DNA of 57,888 nt from Desulfovibrio oxyclinae DSM 11498 (GCF_000375485.1 NZ_AQXE01000011.1:77137-135024), one strand, 5' to 3'; positions 1-9,109 are shown, numbered from the stretch's first letter. The notes: a model not told the origin generated them from the sequence alone. Program-made: numbers and translations.

Positions 1-895
1 CATAAACCTGCTCTCTGTCGGCACCAAAACTCTTTTTATCAACCAACACAGGGCAATACGAATAATTCCATTCAATACCTTTGCGAGGTCTGACAAGCCT
101 CAATCCGGATTGATCAGAAAAAGCCTCAACGTATCTATTAAATACATGCTTTGATTTTTCGCGTTTGCAATTAAAATCCTTCACCTGAAGCAAACCTACA
201 GCAGCTTGAAATTCATTCATCTTACCATTGCTGCCAGGAGCAACGACTGTAGTTTCATCCGCAATTCCAAAGTTCTTGAGAAAATCAATACGGCGTTTTA
301 GATTCGCATCCTGAGAAAAAATACCTCCGCCCTCAAAGGTATTGAGAACCTTCGTGGCATGAAAACTCACAATCGATAGGTCGCCTTTGTTGAATATTGA
401 TTCCCCATCAATCGTAACGCCAAAAGCTGGAGCTGCATCATAAACAACTTTAAGGCCATAGATACTTGCGATGCGTTCGATAGCCTCAACGTTACAGGGA
501 AAACCGAAAGCGTGAGTTGGCAGTATTGCCGTCGTTTGAGGAGTAATAAGGGCCTCTATGCGCTCAGGATCAAGGGTTAGGGTACCAGGGTCAATGTCAC
601 AGAATACAGGAGTACATCTATTCCAGTATATTGCATGTGTGGTAGCGGCAAAACTGAACGGGGTGGTAATCACTTCTCCCGTGATACGAAGAGCTTGCAG
701 GGCCGTCTGCAAAGCCATAGTACCATTGCAAAAAAGGTTAACATGCGAGACCTTCAGATAATCGCACAATGCTTTTTCAAATGCAGCATGGTATTTCCCC
801 ATGTTGCTCAATTGCCTACTGTCCCAGATGTCCTCAAGCAACGGAAGAAGCTCGTCCAAAGAAGGAAGTGAAGGGCGTGTTACGTGAATACTCAT
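1..895 (-). CDS. DegT/DnrJ/EryC1/StrS-family PLP aminotransferase (3' end off window)
   Basis: PLP-dependent sugar aminotransferase of the type that makes amino sugars for surface polysaccharides. I translated it by hand from ATG at 895-893, preceded by an AAGGA ribosome-binding site. It is open to the window edge (about 298 codons). Family marks are the FCNGTMAL region (about residues 55-62), the cofactor aspartate in VYDAAPAFG (Asp153, usually EDAAHAHG) and the Schiff-base lysine in SFHATKVLNTFEGGG (Lys182). It is the last gene visible of a minus-strand run with a sulfotransferase and an ABC exporter, 7 bases after the sulfotransferase stop, so probably one operon for a surface glycan. Base composition is AT-rich compared with most of the window. 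The exact sugar substrate cannot be told. Confidence 0.9.
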   Translation of the reverse strand, partial: MSIHVTRPSLPSLDELLPLLEDIWDSRQLSNMGKYHAAFEKALCDYLKVSHVNLFCNGTMALQTALQALRITGEVITTPFSFAATTHAIYWNRCTPVFCDIDPGTLTLDPERIEALITPQTTAILPTHAFGFPCNVEAIERIASIYGLKVVYDAAPAFGVTIDGESIFNKGDLSIVSFHATKVLNTFEGGGIFSQDANLKRRIDFLKNFGIADETTVVAPGSNGKMNEFQAAVGLLQVKDFNCKREKSKHVFNRYVEAFSDQSGLRLVRPRKGIEWNYSYCPVLVDKKSFGADREQVY

Positions 896-902
896 GGTGC
901 TA

Positions 903-1982
903 TCAATCCTTCTCCAAGGGCCGAGCTTTGAACTCCCCCCCTACAAAAGACAAACATTTTTCCATTACCTTTTCAAAATAATACCTAGGTAATCGCCGCG
1001 GCATGCTCCGTAACGCCTTACGATGCGAGAGCTGAGCCCCCAACAACAAACGAAGAAGCGCCTCTCGGTCAAGCTGTAAATCCTCTTCACTGCTGGCATC
1101 CTTCAATACTAATGGCTCCTGAAAAAGCACTCCATCTCGACGGCCTAAAAAACGCCGAGCGAATTCTTTATACTTTGGCTCATATGCACGATAACTACTA
1201 AGAATCTGTTCACGAGAAAAAAGCTGTATTCTTTTTTTGGACCAAGAAAAAAGGTGAGACATCTCTTGCAAACTACGATTAAGGTACTTTCCCTCATCAG
1301 GGTCAAGCAAGCCAGCCTTGACCATTCGTGTGACCTCAATCATGGCAGCTAATGTTTCGCCTTTGGGAGAAATATTACTGCTCTTGATACGTTCGTATTC
1401 AGGATGAAGCTTCTCTCCCAAACAATCAAGAAAGTCCTCTACCAAGTCCCCTTTGAGAGCAGATTTTTCAAAAGGTTTTAGAATAACATTCTCATCCCCA
1501 AAAGCTTCTGCCCACCAGTCAAGGGTAAGCATCCTTCGACCTTTCAACAGAGAGACATATTCATCCGGGGTATACAAATACGCTCCTCGTTTCAAACCCT
1601 GGACATATTGTGATTGCAAAAGAGTATCGATACGCCTTATATAACAAACAATCGTAACATCTTCACCAGCAAACAGTTCAGCTATCTGGAAAATATCACT
1701 TTGCTCTGGTAAATGTGCCAACATTTCGCAACTGATGACAACTTTCTCACAAGAACTTTTCTTCCCCTCCCTAATTAGTTTTTTCCAATTAAAAATCTGC
1801 TTTTTTAAACTAATTCTTTCAAAGTCGTTATTACAAATAAGATGGGCGTGGTTTACGCGACTGGTTATAGGGTAATATACTCCCCTGCGTTTAAAAGCAT
1901 CCCGATTAACATCAAAAAAAGTCTGTATGGAAGATGTTCCAGTTTTTCCCATACCAATATGTATATAAAACTTTTGCCTCAT
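903..1982 (-). CDS. Sulfotransferase-family protein (PAPS-type P-loop)
   Basis: Probable carbohydrate sulfotransferase, moving sulfate from PAPS to a glycan. The N-terminus reads YIHIGMGKTGTSSIQ, the 5'-phosphosulfate-binding loop of bacterial sulfotransferases (commonly HIGxxKTGTTSIQ). I chose the ATG at 1982 because GAGGGA lies 5 bases upstream and the loop then begins at residue 5; the open frame extends to 2063 but those codons look like leader sequence. Predicted length is 359 aa, normal for the family. It sits between an ABC exporter and a DegT aminotransferase on the same strand, which suggests sulfation of an exported or surface polysaccharide. The acceptor is unknown. Confidence 0.75.
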   Translation of the reverse strand: MRQKFYIHIGMGKTGTSSIQTFFDVNRDAFKRRGVYYPITSRVNHAHLICNNDFERISLKKQIFNWKKLIREGKKSSCEKVVISCEMLAHLPEQSDIFQIAELFAGEDVTIVCYIRRIDTLLQSQYVQGLKRGAYLYTPDEYVSLLKGRRMLTLDWWAEAFGDENVILKPFEKSALKGDLVEDFLDCLGEKLHPEYERIKSSNISPKGETLAAMIEVTRMVKAGLLDPDEGKYLNRSLQEMSHLFSWSKKRIQLFSREQILSSYRAYEPKYKEFARRFLGRRDGVLFQEPLVLKDASSEEDLQLDREALLRLLLGAQLSHRKALRSMPRRLPRYYFEKVMEKCLSFVGGEFKARPLEKD

Positions 1983-2059
1983 ACTATCCCTCTGAATTGA
2001 CTTACATTGATGACCACTATCATAATTAACAACAAAAGAAGAACTGCTTATAAAACAAA

Positions 2060-3844
2060 TCAAAAGCGAGCATCATATCGCATCAAAACACTTTTTGGGA
2101 TTCCTCGATCTACAATTTCACCAGACTCAACCCAAACAATTGAGTCACACCGCTCAACGGTTGAGTTGCGATGAGCAACAATTATCAGAGTCAACTCTCC
2201 TTTGAACGAATATACTGTGTCCAAAATAGCTTTCTCAACCTTGGAATCCAAAGAACTCGTTGCCTCGTCGAATATCAACACTTCGGGCTTTTTGTACAAG
2301 GCTCTGGCGATCGCCAGGCGTTGCCTTTGCCCACCAGAAAGCTTAGCGCCGTGCTCACCAATCTTTGTATCTATTCCATCGACCAGCTCAGAAAGAAAAT
2401 CCAGTGATGCCATACGGCAGCACTCAAGGACCCATCCTCTATCGATGCGTGCTTCCGGCACACCGTATGCAATGTTCTCAGCAATTGTCCCATCAAAAAC
2501 ATATGGGAACTGCGGCACATAACCTATTTCTTCGACTTGCCACGCTCTCACTTCTTCCGATGTCAATTTCTTTCCGTCCAGAACAAATTCGCCACTACTA
2601 TGTGGAAGCAATCCTGCCAGCAGGTTGATGAGTGTCGACTTCCCAGCCCCAGAAGGCCCTACAACACCCAAGGCCTGACCTTTGTCAATCACAAGGTCGA
2701 TTTGAGACAAGGCTTCCATTGAAGCACCAAGATATTTAAATTTTACACCTTTTAGCTGCACAGATTCTCTAAGATGCGGAATCTTTTTTTCCGAATTAAC
2801 TGCTTTTTCTTCAAGGTCCAAAGCGTAAAGCTCTTCCTCTACCGCCTCCAACCGCTCGATATAAGGCCAACTCATACGTATAGCCCCCATCGAATCCAAC
2901 AGTTTGTTCATACAAGGCAAAAGGCGCCAACCCGCTGCTGCCAATAGAGCTGCTGTACCAGCTACCCGAGCATACGAAGCATCCAAACTCAACAAATAAC
3001 AAATTGACAATGCGATAAGAATAAAACCAAAGGATTCAAGAAGATACATTGGAGTACTGCGCATCAACTCAACTTTTACACCAACTCCAGTCGCCCGACT
3101 CATGCACTTCCTGTATTCATCCAGTAAAGTACTCCCACACCCTGCAATTTTCGCCTCAGCAATTCCTTGTAACGATCTCGCATAAACTCTATTGCGCCAG
3201 ACCATACATTCCGACAATTTATTACTTAAATGATCGATCCGCTTCTTTGAAAATTTAAATATCGTCATCCCCACAAGACTAAGCACACCAAATGTGCCAA
3301 GAGATACAACAGGGTCTACAAAAAGTAATCCAAAAAGAATGAAGATAACGGTAAATCCGTCACAAGCGATGTTTATTACACTTCTAGCCACGAGCCCGTA
3401 ATAGCGAGCCCAAAGTCCATACAAAGCCATATCGCTTGAATTACGGTTCACATGCCATTCGTAAGGCAGGCTCAACAAAGAGGAAAGGAGTCTAGAGCCA
3501 ACAAACTTCTCTACCTCTCTCTGTAGGCGGACAGAACAGGAAGTGTTCCACAGCCGAATCCCATTATTGAATATAACAACTAAGGCAGTTAATCCTACTA
3601 TAACTATAATAAACGATTTAGGCTCAGCCAAAATTTCTTTGGAAACTAGAGCCCATAACCATGCAATTTTCTCCGATGAAACTACTTCCTTTGGCGAAGA
3701 AAGTGCAGCTCCCATTAGTGCGATTGAACTTACAAGAACAAGTTGGAGCACCGACACAACGACCGACGAAAATAACGCTACAAAAACGCGTTTTTTCAAT
3801 AACGAATCAAATCGCTTAAATATACTAAGAAAAGATACCGCCAT
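2060..3844 (-). CDS. ABC transporter, fused membrane and ATP-binding domains (MsbA/PglK-like exporter)
   Basis: 594-aa half-size exporter. The N-terminal 340 residues hold about six membrane helices, the first at residues 17-45. The C-terminal domain has Walker A GPSGAGKST, the signature LSGGQRQRLAIARAL, Walker B VLIFDEATSSLD and the H-loop VAHR. This architecture acts as a homodimer flipping lipid-linked sugars, lipid A or peptides. With an aminotransferase and a sulfotransferase downstream on the same strand, a lipid-linked glycan flippase is the best guess; a lipid or peptide exporter cannot be excluded from sequence alone. The start codon has only a weak ribosome-binding site. Confidence 0.88.
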   Translation of the reverse strand: MAVSFLSIFKRFDSLLKKRVFVALFSSVVVSVLQLVLVSSIALMGAALSSPKEVVSSEKIAWLWALVSKEILAEPKSFIIVIVGLTALVVIFNNGIRLWNTSCSVRLQREVEKFVGSRLLSSLLSLPYEWHVNRNSSDMALYGLWARYYGLVARSVINIACDGFTVIFILFGLLFVDPVVSLGTFGVLSLVGMTIFKFSKKRIDHLSNKLSECMVWRNRVYARSLQGIAEAKIAGCGSTLLDEYRKCMSRATGVGVKVELMRSTPMYLLESFGFILIALSICYLLSLDASYARVAGTAALLAAAGWRLLPCMNKLLDSMGAIRMSWPYIERLEAVEEELYALDLEEKAVNSEKKIPHLRESVQLKGVKFKYLGASMEALSQIDLVIDKGQALGVVGPSGAGKSTLINLLAGLLPHSSGEFVLDGKKLTSEEVRAWQVEEIGYVPQFPYVFDGTIAENIAYGVPEARIDRGWVLECCRMASLDFLSELVDGIDTKIGEHGAKLSGGQRQRLAIARALYKKPEVLIFDEATSSLDSKVEKAILDTVYSFKGELTLIIVAHRNSTVERCDSIVWVESGEIVDRGIPKSVLMRYDARF

Positions 3845-3894
3845 GCTGCAAATAATCCTTGGTTGGTCAGAGAATCAGTCAATCCTCAACTTCG

Positions 3895-4419
3895 TTAAAC
3901 AACTTTCCAATGAGGCCGCTTTAAAAATACATCCCGCGATTCCTCAAATTCATCATGGGCCATCGTCATTATACGTAGTTTACGATTAATCTTATCCTCT
4001 GTAACTTGACGCAGGTTCTCTAAATGCGCACTGTCAACCGCCCCCACAATAAGCACATCAATAAGCCCGGAATCACACCCCTGGGCATAATCATCCAAAA
4101 TATAGACGGCTTGCACTTCACCAAGGTCAGCCATTACTTGCTCCACCAACCTGTCGATGCCAAAGGTTTTGCGAACAATAGATGATATCTCGGGAAAAAA
4201 AGGATGCTCTTTGTTAGCCCTGAAATATGTTGATCTACCCGATGCCTCCCGAAGCAAATATCCAGCCTCGCTGAGATTGTTAAGCTCAAGCTTTATGGCA
4301 TTGGGCGAAACATTAAACTCGTTCGATAACCCTCTAAGATAGCATGAAACTTCTGGATTAAGGAACAGTTTAAGTAATATTTTGATACGTGTTTTTGAGG
4401 AGAAAAGCTGAGAAAGCAT
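3895..4419 (-). CDS. Winged-helix regulator with degenerate nucleotidyltransferase-like C-terminus
   Basis: 174-aa putative transcription regulator heading the glycan locus. Residues 1-70 form an ArsR-like winged helix (RIKILLKLF, then SNEFNVSPNAIKLELNNL, then GYLLREASGRSTYF). The second half (VYILDDYAQGCDSGLIDVLIVG) lines up with the minimal-nucleotidyltransferase pattern GSxARGxxxxxSDIDLLVVG, but the catalytic GS is replaced and only the last part of the acidic motif remains, so it is probably not catalytic. Proteins of this layout are often found at the start of polysaccharide clusters in delta-proteobacteria (from memory). It lies about 50 bases upstream of the ABC transporter on the same strand. 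Confidence 0.7.
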   Translation of the reverse strand: MLSQLFSSKTRIKILLKLFLNPEVSCYLRGLSNEFNVSPNAIKLELNNLSEAGYLLREASGRSTYFRANKEHPFFPEISSIVRKTFGIDRLVEQVMADLGEVQAVYILDDYAQGCDSGLIDVLIVGAVDSAHLENLRQVTEDKINRKLRIMTMAHDEFEESRDVFLKRPHWKVV

Positions 4420-4485
4420 TCGTTTTCTTTACAGCAAAATTGTACAAAAACAAACCCCGAACGACACCCCATTTACACATCCGTT

Positions 4486-4517
4486 AGGAGGTCATTATGT
4501 GCTTCCACCGTGCTTAA
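4486..4517 (+). other. Six-codon mini-ORF with a consensus Shine-Dalgarno
   Basis: On the plus strand TTAGGAGGTCATT is followed by an ATG at 4497 and a six-codon frame (MCFHRA, stop TAA 4515-4517). The ribosome-binding site is close to perfect and its spacing is normal. About 28 bases later comes the strong hairpin at 4545-4573. No plus-strand gene follows, so this is either a relic gene start, a short leader peptide of a small RNA, or chance. Confidence 0.3.
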
Positions 4518-4544
4518 TTATACCGCTCACACGAAGAAACGAAA

Positions 4545-4573
4545 AAGGCGGGGCACTGGCAATGCCCCGCCTT
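4545..4573 (-). terminator. Intrinsic terminator of the DJ-1/PfpI gene
   Basis: Perfect 11-bp stem AAGGCGGGGCA / TGCCCCGCCTT with a 7-base loop. It is flanked by A-rich sequence on the left and TCTTTT on the right, so it could work in both directions. It lies 50 bases beyond the stop of the minus-strand gene at 4624. Confidence 0.8.
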
Positions 4574-4623
4574 CTTTTAATGTCGAAAATTAGTACGTTA
4601 TTTCAAAATACTTATTTTTGCCC

Positions 4624-5307
4624 TTACCTCCTCATCTGCCCCACAAGCAGACGACCGACTTCCGCGCCGGAAGCCGGATTCTGCCCGGTGATGAGACGCC
4701 CGTCGGCAACGGCATGTCCGGCAAAAGGCTTGTCCGCCTTTTCGTAGATTCCGCCACAGGCGCGTAGTTCGGTTTCGGTGAGAAACGGTACGACCGAATC
4801 GAGTTCCGCAAGCCGCTCCTCTTCATCGGAAAAGCCGGTCAGCCGCTTGCCGTCGATGAGCGGCTTGCCGTCTGACAGTTTGAGATTCAGCAGGGCCACC
4901 ACGCCGTGACAAACTCCGGTGACGTAGCCGTCGTTCTCGTAAATATTCCGGCTGATGTCCTGCAAGCCTTCATTTTCGGGAAAGTCCCAGGCGGTGCCGT
5001 GCCCTCCCGCATAGTAGATAGCGGCGTAATCCTCTGCCCGGACCTCGTCAGGCCGCATGGTGGCCCCGAGGCGGTTCATAAACGCCTTGTCCTGATACCA
5101 TTGCCAGTCCGTGTCGTCGGCACCTTCGAGGCTGTGCGGGTCGATGGGCGTATACCCGCCCTGCGGGCTGACGTAATCCACGGCATACCCGGCCTCCTGA
5201 ATCTCCTTGACGAAATGCACGGCTTCGCTGAGCCAGAGGCCAGTGGCGCGTCGCAGATTCGGATACTTCGCCACGCTGGTCACTGCCACCAGTACCTTTT
5301 TGGTCAT
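4624..5307 (-). CDS. DJ-1/PfpI-family (Hsp31-like) protein
   Basis: 227-aa member of the class I glutamine-amidotransferase-like superfamily, probably a cytoplasmic glyoxalase III, deglycase or chaperone-type stress protein. The nucleophile elbow is VTGVCHGVVAL, with the expected Cys followed by His. IYYAGGHGTAWDFPEN is the preceding oxyanion/GGHG loop of Hsp31-type members. I start at the ATG at 5307 (MTKKVLVAVTS) because GAGGTG sits 5-6 bases upstream; an upstream ATG adds only four residues. It is monocistronic between two terminators. The exact enzymatic activity is not readable from sequence. Confidence 0.85.
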   Translation of the reverse strand: MTKKVLVAVTSVAKYPNLRRATGLWLSEAVHFVKEIQEAGYAVDYVSPQGGYTPIDPHSLEGADDTDWQWYQDKAFMNRLGATMRPDEVRAEDYAAIYYAGGHGTAWDFPENEGLQDISRNIYENDGYVTGVCHGVVALLNLKLSDGKPLIDGKRLTGFSDEEERLAELDSVVPFLTETELRACGGIYEKADKPFAGHAVADGRLITGQNPASGAEVGRLLVGQMRR

Positions 5308-5427
5308 ACGGCACCTCACTAGAGTTTATGCTTTGCAACGATACACCGTACGACGCTAGCACAGGAAAAGGTTTGGTGTCATGCCTGAACAAAATGCACG
5401 CGATCTGCCCTTCTTCAGCACAAAAAA

Positions 5428-5453
5428 GGGGCCGACGGAAAAACCGTCGGCCC
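5428..5453 (-). terminator. Intrinsic terminator of the betaine-binding-protein gene
   Basis: GGGCCGACGG / CCGTCGGCCC, 10-bp perfect stem with a 6-base loop. Read on the minus strand it is followed by a run of six T. It lies about 60 bases after the stop at 5512. Confidence 0.85.
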
Positions 5454-5511
5454 GATTCGGTTCGGCGCATGGTCCGCTCCGGGTCATTGTGTCCCGGGCG
5501 GAAAAGGCGAC

Positions 5512-6360
5512 CTATTCAAACCAGGAGTCGACCAGTTCCCGGTTGGCGTCAATCCACTTTGCAGCCCCTTCCTCCGGATCGTCGGCACGCTTGATGGTAC
5601 CGATGAGCTCACCGAGGGTGGCGTCGGTCATGAACCAGTTGTTCATCCACTTCAGCACTTCACCGAAGTCTTCTTCAAAGCCCTTGCGGGTGATAAAAAA
5701 GATGTCGTCTCCGTCGCCGTATACGTTCTTGGGATCCTCAAGGTACTTGAGGTCATATTCGGCAAAGGCAAAATGCGGGTTCCACAGTGTCACCACGACG
5801 GGCTTCTTCGCCTTGTAGGCCGCATCCAGCACACCCAGCATGGCCGGTTCGGAGCTTTCCACGAACTCATATTCCAGTCCGTACGCATCCACGGCTTCGC
5901 GGGTCATTTCGTTCAGGCTCGAACCGGAGTCGATGCCGATGATCTCCTTTTCGAACATCTCGGCGTTATCGGACAGTTCGGCCAGAGAGTCGATTTCCAC
6001 ATACGACGGCACAACGAGTCCGAGGCTGGCACCCTTGTACCATGCGCTCTGAATGTCGAAGTCCTTGCCGAAACGATCCACCATCGGCTTGTCGGAGTTG
6101 GGCAGCCACACTTCCAGACCGATGTCGAGAGAGCCGGATGCCACGCCGCCGTACATGACGCCGTTGCCGACCTGCGTCAGCTCGACATCATAACCGCGCT
6201 CTTCCAGAAGAATCTTCCACATGTTCGAAACAGCCACGTTCTCGGCCCAGTTGTTCACGCCGAAACGCAACGTCTTTTCCTTGGCAGCCGCCGGCTGCGA
6301 AAAGACGGACAGGACAAACGCCATGGCCACGATCGCAATGATTCCTTTCAGCCTCATCAT
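5512..6360 (-). CDS. Glycine-betaine/quaternary-amine-type substrate-binding protein (OpuAC family)
   Basis: 282-aa periplasmic solute-binding protein. The start at 6360 has AAGGAG 7 bases upstream and gives a clear signal peptide (MMRLKGIIAIVAMAFVLSVF, cleaved after QPAAA). The mature part begins TLRFGVNNWAENVAVSNMW and has the aromatic residues and WLPN segment seen in betaine and choline binders of this family. No permease or ATPase gene is adjacent, so it either serves a transporter encoded elsewhere or has become a sensor. It follows the M24 and radical SAM genes by 117 bases on the same strand. Ligands of this family include glycine betaine, proline betaine and the sulfur analogue DMSP. 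Confidence 0.85.
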   Translation of the reverse strand: MMRLKGIIAIVAMAFVLSVFSQPAAAKEKTLRFGVNNWAENVAVSNMWKILLEERGYDVELTQVGNGVMYGGVASGSLDIGLEVWLPNSDKPMVDRFGKDFDIQSAWYKGASLGLVVPSYVEIDSLAELSDNAEMFEKEIIGIDSGSSLNEMTREAVDAYGLEYEFVESSEPAMLGVLDAAYKAKKPVVVTLWNPHFAFAEYDLKYLEDPKNVYGDGDDIFFITRKGFEEDFGEVLKWMNNWFMTDATLGELIGTIKRADDPEEGAAKWIDANRELVDSWFE

Positions 6361-6476
6361 ACATCCACTCCTTTGATACTGTTGCATGTTCCGCGGTGAG
6401 TCCAACAAAAATGCCTTGACGAATTGGAAGCCCGCTGCCTTGTCGAGATTTGGACGGTCAGTTCCGCCGTCCGTCA

Positions 6477-7841
6477 TCAGATACGCTGTATGATATACAA
6501 GTATGTCGGCAACATACTAAACGTCTTGAGTTGCTTGAATTCAAAAAGCGTCCCAGGGGACGGCTTGCTGATGCAAAGGGGCGACAGATAAAGCGTCCCC
6601 TTGTCGGGCGAGGCGGTTACGGGCCCTTCGGCCAGTTCCAGGAAAGCGGGAATATGTCCGGCAGGAAGCGCATCATCGAAAACGAAATTACCGGTGCATT
6701 CAACGTTCGGATGCCTGCCGTTGAGCGACTGCATACGCTCGAAACAGCGAACCACCTCGGCGCTCACAAGCGGCTTGCCGATATAATCCAGCGTTTCCTG
6801 ATCCGCCGACTCAAGGCCGACATTGATATGGACCTTCGCACCGCATGTATCGAGCTTTTCGAAAAAAGCGTCCTGCTTGCTCATCAGGGACGCGACGCTG
6901 GCAAAAATGAAGACATTGACGCCATGCATGAAGGAGCGCCTGAGCCTCAGCCCTTTCATCGCCTCCGAGACGGCAAAGAGAATATGCTCCTCGTCGGCGT
7001 TGAGCGCGTCGTGATCGCCCAGAAAGATGGAATTGTAATTGTACAGGTCGTTTCCGTAGAACGAAGCCAGCGCTTCGACCTGCTGTCGAATCTGTGCGCG
7101 GGTATGCCCCGAGAACGGCATGTCGTTCTTCACCGAACAGAAGCGGCATTTGTAGAGGCACCCCTGCGAGATGTTCAGCGGAATGACGTCGTAATCCGCA
7201 TGCCGCGCATCGGGCGGCAGCACGGATGTCCGCCCGCCGCACACACCAAAAAGAGTTTCCGCCTTGGCCTGAAGGCGCTTGGGGGAATTCTGCGCGGCTT
7301 CATCCAGAAATCTCCGGAACCGACCCGGCAGATCGTCAGCCGCGTTGCGGATCTTTTCGATCTCGTCATGCCAACCGTTCAGAACCCGCCTCACGCCCGG
7401 TGACGCAAATGGATCGTCGCCGAGAATGGTGTTGGTTTCGTATGGCAGATTGGGGAGGTAGTACTCTCCAACCATTTTATACACTTCGCTGTACGGCTCG
7501 GGAATCCTGAACGAGACCGGGGCCGGAAACGAGGCATCTGTCAGTGTTTCCCACGAGCCCGCGTAGCCGCCGGTGGAATAGTACACCCAGTCGTTTCCGG
7601 CGGTGCGTTTAAGGTATTCCAGATCGCTCGGCCAGTCTTCTCCACGCCCTTCGGCCCTGACAATCTCGTTGTTCAGATTGAACCGAAGCAGCATGGACTC
7701 GGTCTCTACCTCCGAATATACGCCGTACATCACCGGACGCCGCTGCTTGACGTGGGTATCCTCGCCGCGCCTATGCAGCGCGATGCGGAACCCGTCGCCT
7801 TCGACGGTTTCGGTGTGGAGGGTTGCGATATCCGTATTCAT
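6477..7841 (-). CDS. Radical SAM protein of unknown substrate
   Basis: 454-aa radical SAM enzyme. The [4Fe-4S]/SAM motif CxxxCxxC is in ISQGCLYKCRFCSV (about residues 224-237), preceded by a roughly 220-residue N-terminal region I cannot assign. Later motifs such as INVGLESADQETLDYIGK are typical of the radical SAM barrel. It starts with ATG at 7841 behind AGGGGG, 11 bases after the stop of the M24 gene, so the two are very likely co-transcribed. The pairing with a DddP-like hydrolase/lyase and a betaine-type binding protein suggests work on a small quaternary-amine or sulfonium compound, but this is inference. Confidence 0.7.
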   Translation of the reverse strand: MNTDIATLHTETVEGDGFRIALHRRGEDTHVKQRRPVMYGVYSEVETESMLLRFNLNNEIVRAEGRGEDWPSDLEYLKRTAGNDWVYYSTGGYAGSWETLTDASFPAPVSFRIPEPYSEVYKMVGEYYLPNLPYETNTILGDDPFASPGVRRVLNGWHDEIEKIRNAADDLPGRFRRFLDEAAQNSPKRLQAKAETLFGVCGGRTSVLPPDARHADYDVIPLNISQGCLYKCRFCSVKNDMPFSGHTRAQIRQQVEALASFYGNDLYNYNSIFLGDHDALNADEEHILFAVSEAMKGLRLRRSFMHGVNVFIFASVASLMSKQDAFFEKLDTCGAKVHINVGLESADQETLDYIGKPLVSAEVVRCFERMQSLNGRHPNVECTGNFVFDDALPAGHIPAFLELAEGPVTASPDKGTLYLSPLCISKPSPGTLFEFKQLKTFSMLPTYLYIIQRI

Positions 7842-7852
7842 GGCCGTGCCCC

Positions 7853-9109
7853 CTACCGCAGCAGTTCCTCTTCGAAGGGATAGTGCGTCAGCAGTTTCGT
7901 GCCATGCTCGGTGACAAGCAGCTGCTCCTCGAGCTTGACGCCCTCATGCCCACCGTTCTCACCGATGTAAGACTCGACGCACAGCGTCATGTTCGGTTCG
8001 ATCACCCCGTCGTAGCCTGCGTCCGGGAAGTCGGCGCGATGATAGAGGTAGGGGTACTCGCCCGACATGCCCACGCCGTGAGCGGAAAGATAGTACCGGT
8101 TGGCGTGGTATTTTTCCGGGATGTCCCAAGCCTTGTCGGCGTATTCGCGAAAGGTCATTCCGGGCTTGATGATGCCGATGTTGTGCTGGATCTGCTCGTA
8201 CGCGATCTTGTACAGGGTGCGCTGCTCTTCGGTGGGAGCGTCGGGCCCCGCGTGGAAGGTGCGGGAAAAGTCGGAGTAGTATCCGTGGCAGCCCACCACG
8301 TCGGTGTCAAAGCCGATCAGCTCGTTTTTCCCGATCACCTTGTTGGCGGATTCCTGAAACCACGGGTTGGTACGCGCGCCGGAGCTCAGGAGCCTCGTCT
8401 CCACGTAGTCTCCGTTCAAAGCGATGATTTCCTGATGCAGGATGGACCACAGCTGGTTCTCGGTGATGCCGGGACGAATCGCACCGCGCATCTTTCCGGT
8501 GGCCTGCTCCGTGGCCTGAAGCGAGGCGATCATGCACTTGATCTCCTCGTCGGACTTGATGCAGCGGGCCATCTCCACCGGTTCCTGCGCGTCCACGACC
8601 TGCACGCCGTTCTTTGCCATCTCGATGGCCACCCCGGCGTTCATCCGTTCAATGCCCACACGCAGTTCAGGACCGACCAGTTCCTTCATGAGCGCGATCA
8701 TCTTGCGCGCCCACTCAATCTCGCGCTCCTTGATGTTCGGCCCTGCCGCTACAAAACTCGCGGTCTCCGAGGGGCGCACTTCGTCGATGGTCTCAAGGCC
8801 GTCGGCAAGGTGCAGGCAGCCGGTGAATTCGAACAGAATGCTCCTATCCTGCGTAAGCAAAAGATACCGGGAGGGAGCGTTGCGTGATGAGAAGACCTGC
8901 ATATTTCTGGCGCCGGTGGCGTAGCGGATGTTGACCGCATCGGACAGGATCATGGCGTTCACGTCGTAACGCTCCATCTGTTCGCGAACACGGCCCAGCC
9001 TGTAACGGCGAACCGCCTTCAGATCGATGCCCATGCTTTCGGGAGCAAGGTCCACCAGCTCCGGCCAGCACATGCTTTGATCGTCCGAATGCCACTCTAT
9101 GAGAGCCAT
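7853..9109 (-). CDS. M24-fold protein resembling DMSP lyase DddP
   Basis: 418-aa protein of the creatinase/prolidase (M24) fold. Start at 9109 has GAGGTGG upstream. It keeps the metal ligands: Asp in FDTDVVG (268/270), Asp280 in YYSDFSRT, His344 in SAHGVGM, Glu379 in LCVESYIG and Glu394 in VKLEEQLL. Stretches such as NIRYATGARNMQ, ETRLLSSGARTNPWFQE and the C-terminal VKLEEQLLVTEHG closely match my recollection of the Roseobacter DMSP lyase DddP, more than creatinase, prolidase or ectoine hydrolase. A betaine-type binding protein in the same cluster fits, since DMSP is a betaine analogue. The subfamily call is from memory and needs a tree; an Xaa-Pro peptidase role is the alternative. Confidence 0.65.
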   Translation of the reverse strand: MALIEWHSDDQSMCWPELVDLAPESMGIDLKAVRRYRLGRVREQMERYDVNAMILSDAVNIRYATGARNMQVFSSRNAPSRYLLLTQDRSILFEFTGCLHLADGLETIDEVRPSETASFVAAGPNIKEREIEWARKMIALMKELVGPELRVGIERMNAGVAIEMAKNGVQVVDAQEPVEMARCIKSDEEIKCMIASLQATEQATGKMRGAIRPGITENQLWSILHQEIIALNGDYVETRLLSSGARTNPWFQESANKVIGKNELIGFDTDVVGCHGYYSDFSRTFHAGPDAPTEEQRTLYKIAYEQIQHNIGIIKPGMTFREYADKAWDIPEKYHANRYYLSAHGVGMSGEYPYLYHRADFPDAGYDGVIEPNMTLCVESYIGENGGHEGVKLEEQLLVTEHGTKLLTHYPFEEELLR

